Source: Marinobacter sp. ATCH36 (GTDB lineage: Bacteria; Pseudomonadota; Gammaproteobacteria; Pseudomonadales; Oleiphilaceae). From it: 64,000 nucleotides of DNA. The position numbers and the translations under genes were made by a program. Shown here one piece after another: positions 37,823 through 46,459 of this stretch. The stretch lies in assembly GCF_023555055.1 (NCBI RefSeq), contig NZ_JAMJPL010000002.1, forward strand, positions 248,001 through 312,000, in the 5' to 3' direction. Position 1 is the stretch's first letter. Each line of letters starts with the position of its first letter. The notes below the pieces were generated by a model. That model had not been told where the DNA came from, did not search any database, and was given only the letters and a program-made list of their open reading frames with translations.

Positions 37823-37977
37823 CAGTGTGGTCCTCTGGGTTCCATTGTTCTTATGGTGTATTCAGTAAGTACGCTGGAAAAGCTATACTCTTGGCTGGCG
37901 AAAATGGTATTCGATAGGAAATATACTAGAAATTACACCAACGTATTATAGTGTTATTACTATATGACGGCTGAATA

Positions 37978-39477
37978 ATGACAAAAACATCGACAGTTCC
38001 TGCCTTTCAGCTTTCTGACTCTGACCCGGAAGCGGGACTTGTACTTGGCGCCGACAGCATGGTTCTGGCAAGCAACACAGCTGCGATGACTCTGGCTCGG
38101 ACGGCTGGAACGCAGGAGGTTGCTGGCCTTCTGCCAATCAACACCCAGGCCCTGATCAACGCCAGCCTCAGCCAGGGGCGAGCCATTGAGAATGTGGAAA
38201 GCAGCCTTCCCGACATCTCGCTGCTGTGGACGTTTATTCCCGATCGGGCCTCCGGTCAGGTGTTGGCCCGTGGCAGAAATGCCACTGATGAGATCCGCAA
38301 GCTGAACGAAGCAACCCGCTCCAGCCGCCTTTACCGTCTGATCACCGAAAACACCACTGACCTCATTTCCCGCCACGCGCCGGACGGCCGTTTTATTGAC
38401 GCCACCCCGGCATCCTGGCGGTTGTTGGGTTACTGGCCGGAGGAGCTCAGAGGCAAACCGCTGGAAGATGTGTTCCGCAGCAGCACAATGGAAGGAGAAC
38501 TGGAAGAAGCCCGCAACCGGCTGCGGGACGAAGGCTACGCCACCATGACCCTGGAGATCCTCCACCGCGATGGCAGCAAGCGCTGGTTCGAGATTGCCAG
38601 CCGGGCCATCCGTGAAACCTATACCGGGGCGGTCATTGAGGTGGTGAGTGTGTCCCGGGATATCACAGCGAGAGTAGAATCCGAAGAAAACAATCGTCGC
38701 CTGGCCGACGAACTGGCCCACACCGCGCGCCTGGCAACCCTGGGAGAACTAGCGTCCAGCATTGCCCACGAGATGAACCAGCCGCTGGCCACCATTGTGA
38801 ATTTCGCCAGTGCCAGCCAGCGTTACCTGAAACAGGCGCGGGAAAACCCCGAGTGCCTGGAACGTGTGGAAGACGGCCTGCAACGGATTACCCACCATGC
38901 CAACCGGGCCTCGGAGGTCATCAAGCGGCTGCGCGCTTTTCTGCGCAAAGGCCAGAAGCGCACCGCCCCCATCAGCATCAATGACGCTGTAACCAACGTA
39001 AAACGCCTTTGCCAGTGGGATGCGGATAAGAACAGCGTGGTAATCCGGGAACAGCTTGCTGACTGCAAGCCGGTTATCACCGCCGACCCGGTGTTACTCG
39101 AGCAGGTACTGATCAACCTGATCCGCAACGCTATCGACGCCAACATCGAGACCCATCGGAACGGGAATACGCCTTCACAGATTACCGTGACAACCTGCGT
39201 AACCTCAGAGCGGGAAATTCTGATCGAAGTGGCCGATCAGGGGCCCGGGCTCGATGATGAGGGCTTGCGAAAAATGTTCACCCCGTTCTACACCAGCAAA
39301 CCCCAGGGACTGGGTCTGGGGCTGTCCATGAGCCGCTCCATCATAGAGGGGTTTGGCGGATTTCTGGACGCTCGCCGGGGCAAGGATGGCGGCCTGGTTC
39401 TGGTTTGTCGCTTCCCGCCGCTCAACGCCAATAAAAACAAAACCGACAGCTGCAGGGAGACAGACCAGAATGAGTGA
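37978..39477 (+). CDS. PAS-domain sensor histidine kinase
   Basis: A 499-aa cytoplasmic kinase without transmembrane helices. A weak N-terminal PAS-like part (1-105) is followed by a clear PAS domain (about 115-235), HisKA with His264 in SSIAHEMNQPLATIV and HATPase (NLIRNAIDAN, DQGPGLD, GLGLGLSM), the FixL/DctB group. Its last codons overlap the start of the FixJ-type gene by 8 nt, so the two are translationally coupled. Divergent from the acyl-CoA ligase. The sensed molecule is unknown; a fatty acid or alcohol is plausible from context. Confidence 0.9.
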   Translation: MTKTSTVPAFQLSDSDPEAGLVLGADSMVLASNTAAMTLARTAGTQEVAGLLPINTQALINASLSQGRAIENVESSLPDISLLWTFIPDRASGQVLARGRNATDEIRKLNEATRSSRLYRLITENTTDLISRHAPDGRFIDATPASWRLLGYWPEELRGKPLEDVFRSSTMEGELEEARNRLRDEGYATMTLEILHRDGSKRWFEIASRAIRETYTGAVIEVVSVSRDITARVESEENNRRLADELAHTARLATLGELASSIAHEMNQPLATIVNFASASQRYLKQARENPECLERVEDGLQRITHHANRASEVIKRLRAFLRKGQKRTAPISINDAVTNVKRLCQWDADKNSVVIREQLADCKPVITADPVLLEQVLINLIRNAIDANIETHRNGNTPSQITVTTCVTSEREILIEVADQGPGLDDEGLRKMFTPFYTSKPQGLGLGLSMSRSIIEGFGGFLDARRGKDGGLVLVCRFPPLNANKNKTDSCRETDQNE

Positions 39478-40108
39478 ATCGCCCCATACCGTATATGTGG
39501 TGGACGATGACGCCGGCATGCTCGAATCCACCCAGTGGTTACTGGAATCCGTTGGCTTACAGGTGAAACCCTATGCCGATGGGCGCCAGTTTCTTGAATC
39601 GGTGAACCCGGCGCAGACGGGCTGCGCGATTCTCGACATTCGCATGCCCGGTCTCGGCGGCCTGAACATCCAGGAAGAATTGCAGAAGCGGGGCTCCCAG
39701 CTCCCCATTATTTTTGTTTCCGGCCACGCGGACGTACCCATCGTGGTTCGCGCCTTCAGGTCCGGTGCCTTCGATTTTATCGAGAAGCCCTTCAACGAAC
39801 AGCTGCTGCTCGACAGCGTCCAGCAGGCGCTGCAGGAAAACCAGCAGGCCAGCAGACGGCAGCAGGGTGACCAGCATACCGAGACCCTGATCGCCGCTCT
39901 TACCCGCCGGGAACGGGATGTATTCATGCCACTGGCCCAGGGCTACACCAGCCGGGAAATAGCGGAACAGCTGGATGTTGGTATCAAGACCATCGACCTG
40001 TATCGGGCGCGGGTCATGAAACGACTGGGAGTGGAACGAGTTCCTGACGTCACCGGCATCGCCATTGCGGCCGGCCTGCTGGACCCGCTAAAGCTCAGGG
40101 AACGGTGA
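39470..40108 (+). CDS. FixJ-type response regulator
   Basis: A 212-aa regulator with receiver Asp56 (AILDIRMPGLGG), the Lys of FIEKPF and a LuxR-type helix-turn-helix at about 145-205 (ALTRRERDVFMPLAQG). I chose the ATG at 39470 inside the end of the kinase gene; it begins directly before the conserved VYVVDDD strand. It likely activates the neighbouring ligase/permease operon. Similar in design to the pair at 20562-22823, but with the gene order reversed. Confidence 0.9.
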   Translation: MSESPHTVYVVDDDAGMLESTQWLLESVGLQVKPYADGRQFLESVNPAQTGCAILDIRMPGLGGLNIQEELQKRGSQLPIIFVSGHADVPIVVRAFRSGAFDFIEKPFNEQLLLDSVQQALQENQQASRRQQGDQHTETLIAALTRRERDVFMPLAQGYTSREIAEQLDVGIKTIDLYRARVMKRLGVERVPDVTGIAIAAGLLDPLKLRER

Positions 40109-40120
40109 CTGTGAGTACCC

Positions 40121-41533
40121 TCAGGACTCGGCGGCCACTGCGGTTGCTATGGCACCAAGGCGAATGATCGCCTGCTCGATACGTTCGCTCCAGGGGTGGG
40201 CTCCGTTCAACCGCAGACAGTTTTCGTACTTGTCGGTTGTGGAGAACATAAGCCCCGGGGCGACATTGATATTTTCCTCCCGGGCCCGGCGATAGACCTC
40301 GGTTCCTGAGGTATTCACCGGCATCTGAACCCACAGGACAAAGCCACCCTGGGGGCGGCTGACAGCGGTGCCTTCCGGGAATGACCGCCCCACAGCGGCC
40401 CGCATCCGCTCGGTAGCCTCACGAAAGCGGGGCCGAATGGATCGCAGGTAGCGGTCGTAACCACCCTGCTCCAGAAAATGTGCCACCGCAAGCTGCGGTA
40501 CGCTTGCGGTGCCCAGGTTGCTGAAGTACTTCTGTTGACGCGCCTCGTCCAGATATTTGCCGGGTATCATCCAACCCAGACGCAGCCCCGGCGAGATGGT
40601 TTTTGAAAACGAGTTGCAATAGATAACGTTGCCGGTGCCGTCAAACACCTTGGCCGGCCTGGGCCGCTCGCCACTGTGGAACAGGTCACCGTAGATATCG
40701 TCTTCAATCAGGGGCACGCCGGCCCGCTCCAGCATCCTGACCAGCTGTTGCTTGCGCTCATCGGGCATCCGCGCGCCCATGGGGTTGCTGTGGTTGGGAA
40801 CCACCACGCATGCTTTCACAGGCCACTGTTCCAGCGCCAGTTCCAGTCCCTCCAGGCTCAACCCCTCAGAGGGATGCGTCGGAACTTCAATCACTCTGAG
40901 TCCGACAACGTCCAGAGCCTGCAGAATGCCCGGAAACGAAGGCGACTCCACCACCACGATATCACCAGGCCTGGTCACTGCCTTGAGGGCGAGAATAATC
41001 GCCTCCTGGGCGCCGTTGGTAGCGATAATATCGTCGGGAGTCACCATGACACCAAGTGCGGCCATCCGTTGAGCCACCTGACGTCGGTACTCGATCTTGC
41101 CCGGAAAGGCGTAATCCAGGGTTTCCAGTCCACGCCTGGCCGCCCATAACGTTGCCTGCTGAATTTGTCGAACCGGCAGGAAATCAGGATGAGGAACGGC
41201 TGCCGCCAGCGGTACCATGCGTTTCTGATCGTCGGCGCAGAGATCCAGCGCCATGTCCCGGGCACTGACCGGCACAGGCTTGGCCCGGTGTTTCTGCATC
41301 ACCGGTTCGGGGGTGTCCCGCCGGGGCAGGTGCACGAAATAACCGCTGCGCTCCCGCGCCTCCAGATAGCCCCGGGCTTCCAGAGTCTGGTGGGCCTGAA
41401 GCACCGTCGAAATGCTCACCCCTAACTGGCGGCTGAGCGCCCGAACGCCAGGCAGCCGGTCCCCTTCGCGATAAACACCATCACGAATCAACGCCTGTAA
41501 CTGGTCTGCCACCTGGTTATAGAGAATGCCCAT
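40121..41533 (-). CDS. MocR/PdxR family regulator (GntR HTH plus aminotransferase fold)
   Basis: A 470-aa fusion of a GntR winged helix (1-70; RLPGVRALSRQLGVSISTVLQAHQTLEARG) with a fold-type I aminotransferase domain. The PLP lysine lies in YCNSFSKTISPGLRLGW (about residue 310), so PLP binding is predicted. MocR proteins usually regulate the divergent gene; here that is the PhzF-like gene 225 nt away, and the gap has four ACAGAT/ATCTGT half-sites. The ATG at 41533 has AGGA upstream; a TTG seven codons earlier is less likely. Confidence 0.9.
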   Translation of the reverse strand: MGILYNQVADQLQALIRDGVYREGDRLPGVRALSRQLGVSISTVLQAHQTLEARGYLEARERSGYFVHLPRRDTPEPVMQKHRAKPVPVSARDMALDLCADDQKRMVPLAAAVPHPDFLPVRQIQQATLWAARRGLETLDYAFPGKIEYRRQVAQRMAALGVMVTPDDIIATNGAQEAIILALKAVTRPGDIVVVESPSFPGILQALDVVGLRVIEVPTHPSEGLSLEGLELALEQWPVKACVVVPNHSNPMGARMPDERKQQLVRMLERAGVPLIEDDIYGDLFHSGERPRPAKVFDGTGNVIYCNSFSKTISPGLRLGWMIPGKYLDEARQQKYFSNLGTASVPQLAVAHFLEQGGYDRYLRSIRPRFREATERMRAAVGRSFPEGTAVSRPQGGFVLWVQMPVNTSGTEVYRRAREENINVAPGLMFSTTDKYENCLRLNGAHPWSERIEQAIIRLGAIATAVAAES

Positions 41534-41571
41534 AGTCTTATCCTGCCAGATCAATCGGGAGTACAGTCAGT

Positions 41572-41652
41572 ACAGATCAACCGGATTCTGGCCAGCACAG
41601 ATATCGGATCAAAGAATCTGTACCGGTCCAAAACCACATTACTTGAATCTGT
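41572..41652. promoter_or_regulatory. Half-site cluster between MocR and PhzF-like genes
   Basis: ACAGAT occurs at 41572-41577 and 41597-41602, and its complement ATCTGT at 41616-41621 and 41647-41652, giving a symmetric arrangement. MocR proteins bind repeated half-sites in such divergent regions, so this is a likely operator. Confidence 0.5.
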
Positions 41653-41758
41653 TATGGTTGTCTGCAACGGCGGAGAATGATGATCAGAACCCGGAACTGA
41701 CCCAGTTTGCCGTCCATCGGGCGCACCGTTACGCTGAAACCTTCAAGAGGGAAAAATC

Positions 41759-42568
41759 ATGAAAACACTACCGATCTACCAGGTTGACGCCTTCACCAGC
41801 GACGTATTCGCAGGCAACCCGGCCGCCGTAATGCCGCTGGAGGAATGGCTGCCAGACGACACCCTGCTGGCACTGGCCATGGAGAACAACCTGTCGGAAA
41901 CCGCCTTCTTCGTGCCGCTGCCCGCGGAGGCGGACGCGGACTTTCACATACGCTGGTTCACACCCACCGTGGAAGTTCCGCTCTGCGGACACGCCACCCT
42001 TGCCAGCGCCTGGGTCATATTCAACAAGCTGGGCTGGAAGCATTCTCAAATCCGATTCCAGTCCAAAAGTGGCCCTCTCGGCGTAGAACAGACCGACGAT
42101 GGCTGGTTGGCTCTGGACTTCCCCAACCTTTCCTTCGAGCAGCGCCCAACGCCAGGCCTGATCCAGGAAGCCCTGGACGGAACCCCGGACACGTCCTTTT
42201 TCGTGCCCAACGACACCAACTACATGGTCGTCCTGAACGACGAGGCCACTGTGAAGGCGGCTCAACCGGACATTCGCAAACTCAAGGAGCTTGGCAACCA
42301 GGGCGTCATCATCACCGCCCCCGGCAAGGATTGCGACTTCGTCAGCCGCTATTTCGCCCCCGGCGCCGGTATCGACGAGGACCCTGTCACCGGATCCATC
42401 CACAGCGTACTGGTGCCCTACTGGGCAGAGCAACTCGGTAAAACCACTCTGCTGGCAAAGCAGGTATCCGCCAGAGGTGGCGTACTACGCTGCGAACTGA
42501 AAAGCGATCGCGTTGCCATCGCCGGCCAGGCTGCTTTCTACATGGAAGGATCCGTGCACCTGCGTTAG
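41759..42568 (+). CDS. PhzF-like isomerase/epimerase family protein
   Basis: A 269-aa protein of the PhzF/YddE superfamily with the DAP-epimerase fold. The catalytic Glu47 lies in NNLSETAFF, followed by VPLCGHATLASAW and the late DEDPVTGSIHSVL loop, all conserved. Not evidence of phenazine synthesis: no other phz genes are present, and most relatives are isomerases of unknown substrate. GAGGG lies 7 nt before the ATG. Probably controlled by the divergent MocR protein. Confidence 0.9.
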   Translation: MKTLPIYQVDAFTSDVFAGNPAAVMPLEEWLPDDTLLALAMENNLSETAFFVPLPAEADADFHIRWFTPTVEVPLCGHATLASAWVIFNKLGWKHSQIRFQSKSGPLGVEQTDDGWLALDFPNLSFEQRPTPGLIQEALDGTPDTSFFVPNDTNYMVVLNDEATVKAAQPDIRKLKELGNQGVIITAPGKDCDFVSRYFAPGAGIDEDPVTGSIHSVLVPYWAEQLGKTTLLAKQVSARGGVLRCELKSDRVAIAGQAAFYMEGSVHLR

Positions 42569-42582
42569 AGATGTCTTGGCTG

Positions 42583-42588
42583 TATAAT
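42583..42588 (+). promoter_or_regulatory. Candidate -10 upstream of the flavoprotein gene
   Basis: A perfect TATAAT 15 nt after the PhzF-like stop, without a good -35. If active, the transcript would carry the whole 104-nt inverted-repeat element in its leader. Confidence 0.4.
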
Positions 42589-42632
42589 CGCCGTTTTGTT
42601 TCGCGAGGATGGATGGGCACCATGTCTGACAA

Positions 42633-42736
42633 GGTGGCGGTTAGGGGCGGTCCAGGATCGTCAAAAACATGGATGTTTTTGTCGAGCGTACATGGACGTA
42701 TTCACCGCGTATCCTGGACCGCCCCTAACCGCCACC
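42633..42736. repeat. 104-nt intergenic element with perfect 26-bp inverted arms
   Basis: Arms at 42633-42658 and 42711-42736 are exact reverse complements (left arm begins GGTGGCGGTTAGG). The 52-nt centre holds a second perfect hairpin, AAAAACAT-GG-ATGTTTTT (42663-42680), and a smaller TAC-ATGGAC-GTA one. The element ends 13 nt before the flavoprotein start codon. From memory, intergenic repeats with ACATGGA(T/C)G cores are dispersed in Marinobacter- and Pseudomonas-like genomes; I cannot check copy number. It could be a REP/MITE-type element or a long cruciform or leader structure. No transposase or target duplication was seen. Confidence 0.85.
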
Positions 42737-42749
42737 GGAACTCCACACC

Positions 42750-43934
42750 ATGACATCCGACAGCTACGACATAATCATCATAGGCGCCGGCGCCGCAGGC
42801 CTGATGTGCGCTTTGACAGCCGGCTACCGGGGCCGCAAAGTTCTGGTAATCGACCACGCCAACAAACCCGGCAAGAAAATCCTCATGTCCGGCGGCGGCC
42901 GCTGCAACTTCACCAACCTCAACAGCACCCCGGCCAACTTTCTCTCGGACAATCCCCACTACTGCATCTCCGCCCTCAAACGTTACACCGCCCAGCACTT
43001 CCTGGACCTGGTGGAGCGCCATGGCATCGAGCACGAAGAGAAAGCCGCCGGCCAACTCTTCTGCAAAGACAGCAGTAAGGAAATTCTCAACATGCTGCTG
43101 ACCGAATGCGACTGGGCCGGCGCGGAAGTAAGGCTGAATACCAGCATCAGAACCATCAGCCGCATCGATAATGGCTACCGGTTGGAGACCTCCTCCGGCA
43201 CCCTCAGTTGCGACTCGTTGGTAGTCGCCTGCGGTGGGCTGTCGATACCCACCATGGGCGCTACCGGCTTCGGTTACGACATAGCCCGGCAGTTCGGGCT
43301 GACTGTTCTACCCACTCGTGCGGGGCTGGTACCGTTTACCCTGCACCCGGAACTGAAGCAACAGCTGGCCCCGCTGGCCGGTGTGAGCTGCCCGGTGGAC
43401 GTCCATTGCAACACCGAACACTTTCGCGAACCCATGCTGGTCACCCATCGTGGCCTCAGCGGCCCGGCCATGCTGCAGATATCCAGCTTCTGGCACCCGG
43501 GCGACAGCCTGAGCATCAACATGCTGCCGGCGACCAACATCGAACAGGATCTGTACCAGCTAAGAAAAAGCAGGCCGCAATCCACCGTTGCCCAATACCT
43601 GATGCAGCACCTGCCCAAACGCTTCGCACAGGCGCTGAACGACATCCACGGCTGGGCTGGCCCGCTACAGGGTTACAAGAACAGTGACATCGAACAGGCG
43701 GCGCATGCTCTCGGCCAGTGGCCCATCAAACCTGCTGGTACCGAAGGCTATCGCACAGCAGAAGTAACCCTGGGAGGGGTGGATACCCGGCAGCTGTCAT
43801 CCAAAACCATGGCGGTTCTGGACCGGCCGGATCTTTATTTTATTGGCGAAGTGGTCGACGTGACGGGCCATCTCGGCGGGCATAACTTTCAGTGGGCCTG
43901 GGCATCGGGTGTAGCAGCCGGCAGTAACGCCTGA
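42750..43934 (+). CDS. HI0933-family NAD(P)/FAD flavoprotein
   Basis: A 394-aa flavoprotein of the HI0933/YhiN/BaiN group. The FAD Rossmann motif GAGAAG (12-17) is followed by the family signature KPGKKILMSGGGRCNFTN (about 43-60), and the C-terminal GHLGGHNFQWAWASG contacts the flavin. Redox enzyme of unknown physiological substrate. ATG start with a weak Shine-Dalgarno, immediately after the inverted-repeat element, which could influence its translation. Convergent with the phospholipase-D-like gene, 14 nt apart. Confidence 0.9.
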   Translation: MTSDSYDIIIIGAGAAGLMCALTAGYRGRKVLVIDHANKPGKKILMSGGGRCNFTNLNSTPANFLSDNPHYCISALKRYTAQHFLDLVERHGIEHEEKAAGQLFCKDSSKEILNMLLTECDWAGAEVRLNTSIRTISRIDNGYRLETSSGTLSCDSLVVACGGLSIPTMGATGFGYDIARQFGLTVLPTRAGLVPFTLHPELKQQLAPLAGVSCPVDVHCNTEHFREPMLVTHRGLSGPAMLQISSFWHPGDSLSINMLPATNIEQDLYQLRKSRPQSTVAQYLMQHLPKRFAQALNDIHGWAGPLQGYKNSDIEQAAHALGQWPIKPAGTEGYRTAEVTLGGVDTRQLSSKTMAVLDRPDLYFIGEVVDVTGHLGGHNFQWAWASGVAAGSNA

Positions 43935-43948
43935 TAAATCAGAAATCC

Positions 43949-45532
43949 TTAAAGGTACTTCTCGATAGGCAACCACGACAGGAAGCTGGACTCGGCACGA
44001 CGCCACCAGCCAACCGTCGGCTCACTGGTATATACTTTGTCATCACCGCGCCATTGCAGTTCCCCGCCGTCATCCAGCAAGACTTCCCAGCTGTTGCCGG
44101 GCTCCATGACCGACCGGATGTCCTCCGCCACCTTTTCCGCCAGTTCAGCACTGTGAATCACCAGTACCGTTTCACCGTTCAGGTAAATGGAGCGGAGATT
44201 GACATTGAAGGACCCTACAACCAAGGTGCTGCGATCAAACACCACCGACTTGGAGTGCAGGCTGACCTCACCCGTCGAACAGACCGCATCGGTGGTCAGC
44301 CATTGCTGACAGGCTTCCGCATCCGGCCTGAGCTCGTAGATCCGGAGCCCCTGCTCGAGCATATACGTGCGCCAGCGGGCATAACCGGCATGATTGGTAA
44401 CCAGGTCATTGGAAGCCAGCGAGTTGGTCAAAGCCGACACCTGCACCCCCTGACGGCCTCCGATTTCCAGTAGCGGCAATTGCTCCTCAGTGAGTATCAG
44501 GTAGGCGGACTCGATGAGGATTTCTTGGGTGGCGTCCTGAGCCAATCGTTGCAGAGCCTTGGCGCTGCGTTTAGGAGCATCCGCTGTCTCGTCCATGGTT
44601 TCGAAAGGAGGATCAAACACGAGCTCCCCGGAAGCAATCGTCAGTCCGTCAAAAACTTCTTCGAGATCTGACCTGCCCTGATTGGTATCTGAAGGCGCTG
44701 ATACGGGTAGATCATTGTGTTTTCTGGCGTTCTGACGAAGCGCATCCATAGCCGCAGCCACGTCTCCGTCAGCGGGCACGTCCGGATAAAGTGCTGACAC
44801 CGGGTAGGCCCAGGGGTTGTTCCAATAAGCCTGGAAGTTGTCATTCATTCCTCCGACAACTGCCCCCAGCGCAAGCACGTCACGATCCCGGAAGTAACGG
44901 TTTGCATCAAACCCGAAATACTCATCACCAATGTTGCGTCCGCCGACAATCCCCGCCGCACCGTCCACCACGAAGGTCTTGTTGTGCATGCGCCGGTTGA
45001 TGCGGTCGAAATCCATCAGGAAGGATATCCATCGCCCCCATCCACTGCGGCTGCTGGCGGGATTGAAAATGCGGATATCAACGTTGGGGTGGGTATTCAG
45101 GGCAGCAAACAGTGCACCAATATGCTCTGCGTTGAAATCATCCAGCAGCAGACGGACCCGCACACCACGGTCTGCTGCGAGCAGCATCCGACCGGCAAGA
45201 TAACGCCCGGAAACGTCATTGCTCCAGATGTAGTACTGTGCGTCGATACTTAGTTCGGCCGACTCAATCAGGGCTGCGCGGTAAAGGAAGGCATCCTGCC
45301 CTGAATCGAGGATATAAAAACCGGATTGGCCGCCGGTACCGGCCAGTCGCTGTCTGGATTGATTGAGCAGAAAACTGTCATCGTTCTGCACGATCGTCTC
45401 AACTCCAGAATGAGTCACCGGCGGCAAACCACCACCGGCGCAACCCGTCACCAAAGTCACCAACGTCACCATCACCAGTAACCAGCCGCTTGATACCAAC
45501 AGCGTGGTCGGGCAACGTTGGCGAGATGGCAT
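43949..45532 (-). CDS. Phospholipase D-family lipoprotein (cardiolipin-synthase-like)
   Basis: A 527-aa protein with a lipoprotein signal (lipobox LVTG-Cys31) and both HKD catalytic motifs: His183-x-Lys185-x4-Asp190 and His426-x-Lys428-x4-Asp433. It is predicted to be anchored to a membrane facing the periplasm and to hydrolyse or transfer phosphatidyl groups; such lipoproteins are distinct from inner-membrane cardiolipin synthases ClsA/B, and its exact reaction is unknown. Its ATG overlaps the stop of the universal stress gene (TAATG), so it is translationally coupled at the end of the nhaB-sulP-usp operon. Confidence 0.88.
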   Translation of the reverse strand: MPSRQRCPTTLLVSSGWLLVMVTLVTLVTGCAGGGLPPVTHSGVETIVQNDDSFLLNQSRQRLAGTGGQSGFYILDSGQDAFLYRAALIESAELSIDAQYYIWSNDVSGRYLAGRMLLAADRGVRVRLLLDDFNAEHIGALFAALNTHPNVDIRIFNPASSRSGWGRWISFLMDFDRINRRMHNKTFVVDGAAGIVGGRNIGDEYFGFDANRYFRDRDVLALGAVVGGMNDNFQAYWNNPWAYPVSALYPDVPADGDVAAAMDALRQNARKHNDLPVSAPSDTNQGRSDLEEVFDGLTIASGELVFDPPFETMDETADAPKRSAKALQRLAQDATQEILIESAYLILTEEQLPLLEIGGRQGVQVSALTNSLASNDLVTNHAGYARWRTYMLEQGLRIYELRPDAEACQQWLTTDAVCSTGEVSLHSKSVVFDRSTLVVGSFNVNLRSIYLNGETVLVIHSAELAEKVAEDIRSVMEPGNSWEVLLDDGGELQWRGDDKVYTSEPTVGWWRRAESSFLSWLPIEKYL

Positions 45533-46383
45533 TACCGCAATATTACCAGCGGCTTGTGAGCGGTCTTCAGCATCGTCGTTGTGGTACTGCCCACCAGGAA
45601 CTGACGAATTCGCGAGTGCCCGTAGGCCCCCATAACCAGGATGTCGATATCATGCTCCTCCTGGTAGGCGTGAAGGGTCGGTTCCACATCGCCGGCACGG
45701 ATGGCCAGGGTGATTTCGGCGCCAAGGTCACCGAGCATCTTCTCGGCTTTCTTGAGCTGCTCCCAGCGGTCATTGGTGTCCGCTCCTATCATCACCAGAT
45801 GAATCGGCATGCCTTTCAGAACCGGGCTACCTGCCAACAACTCTACCCCTTTGAAAGCGGTGGCACTGCCATCGAATGCCAGCATCGCACTTTTCGGCTG
45901 CTGATATTCATCCGGCACCAGGAGAATCGGACGGTGAACCCTGCGAATCACGGTTTCCAGCTGGCTGCCCACATGAACGTCGCGATCCGAGCTGCTCTCG
46001 CCGTGAAGCCCCATCACCAACAAACGGGTCTGACTTTCCAGAGCCACCAGAGACTCGGTTAAATCACCATGGCGCTGACGCTTGCTGACATCCTCGATAC
46101 CAAACTTCTTCACGCGGTCTTCGGCTTCATCCAGCATATGGTGGCCGTGCTCCAGCGCCAGCTTCGAGCGCTTGCGATCCAGTTCCGCCAGTTCATCCAT
46201 CAGCTGCTCGCGGCTACCCAGGCCAATGTTTCCAGCCAGATCCGGTTCTGTCGGATAGCGTTCTTCGTCCAGCACGTGCAGCAGCGTCAGTGGAGTTTCC
46301 ATGTGCTTGCTGGCCCAGGCGGCATAATCGCAGACCGCCGGCGCGGCCCGGGAGCCGTCGATACAGGCAACTACTCGTAGCAT
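45532..46383 (-). CDS. Tandem universal stress protein
   Basis: A 283-aa protein with two Usp domains. Each has a G-x2-G-x9/10-G-S/T nucleotide loop: GLHGESSSDRDVHVGS in the first and GAYGHSRIRQFLVGST in the second, so ATP binding is likely. I chose ATG 46383 because of GAGG upstream and because the first strand begins right there; an ATG at 46458, 1 nt past the sulP stop, would add an Asn/His-rich tail. Cotranscribed with the SulP transporter upstream; UspA-SulP pairing is a recurrent arrangement, suggesting that the Usp modulates the transporter. Confidence 0.88.
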   Translation of the reverse strand: MLRVVACIDGSRAAPAVCDYAAWASKHMETPLTLLHVLDEERYPTEPDLAGNIGLGSREQLMDELAELDRKRSKLALEHGHHMLDEAEDRVKKFGIEDVSKRQRHGDLTESLVALESQTRLLVMGLHGESSSDRDVHVGSQLETVIRRVHRPILLVPDEYQQPKSAMLAFDGSATAFKGVELLAGSPVLKGMPIHLVMIGADTNDRWEQLKKAEKMLGDLGAEITLAIRAGDVEPTLHAYQEEHDIDILVMGAYGHSRIRQFLVGSTTTTMLKTAHKPLVILR

Positions 46384-46459
46384 CTCAACCTCGTTTTCAT
46401 GATCATTGTGATTGTTATTCTGACCGGGATCGCTGTTGAATTCCTTGGCTTGTGTCATA

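Noticed and set aside
41759..42568. Phenazine biosynthesis locus
   Set aside because: Only a PhzF-superfamily protein is present; no phzA/B/D/E/G genes lie nearby, and most family members have other roles.
42613..42753. Short rightward ORF through the inverted-repeat element, with GAGGATGG upstream and a stop overlapping the flavoprotein ATG
   Set aside because: Its residues are just translation of the repeat arms and hairpins. The coupling is tempting, but the peptide looks incidental to the element.
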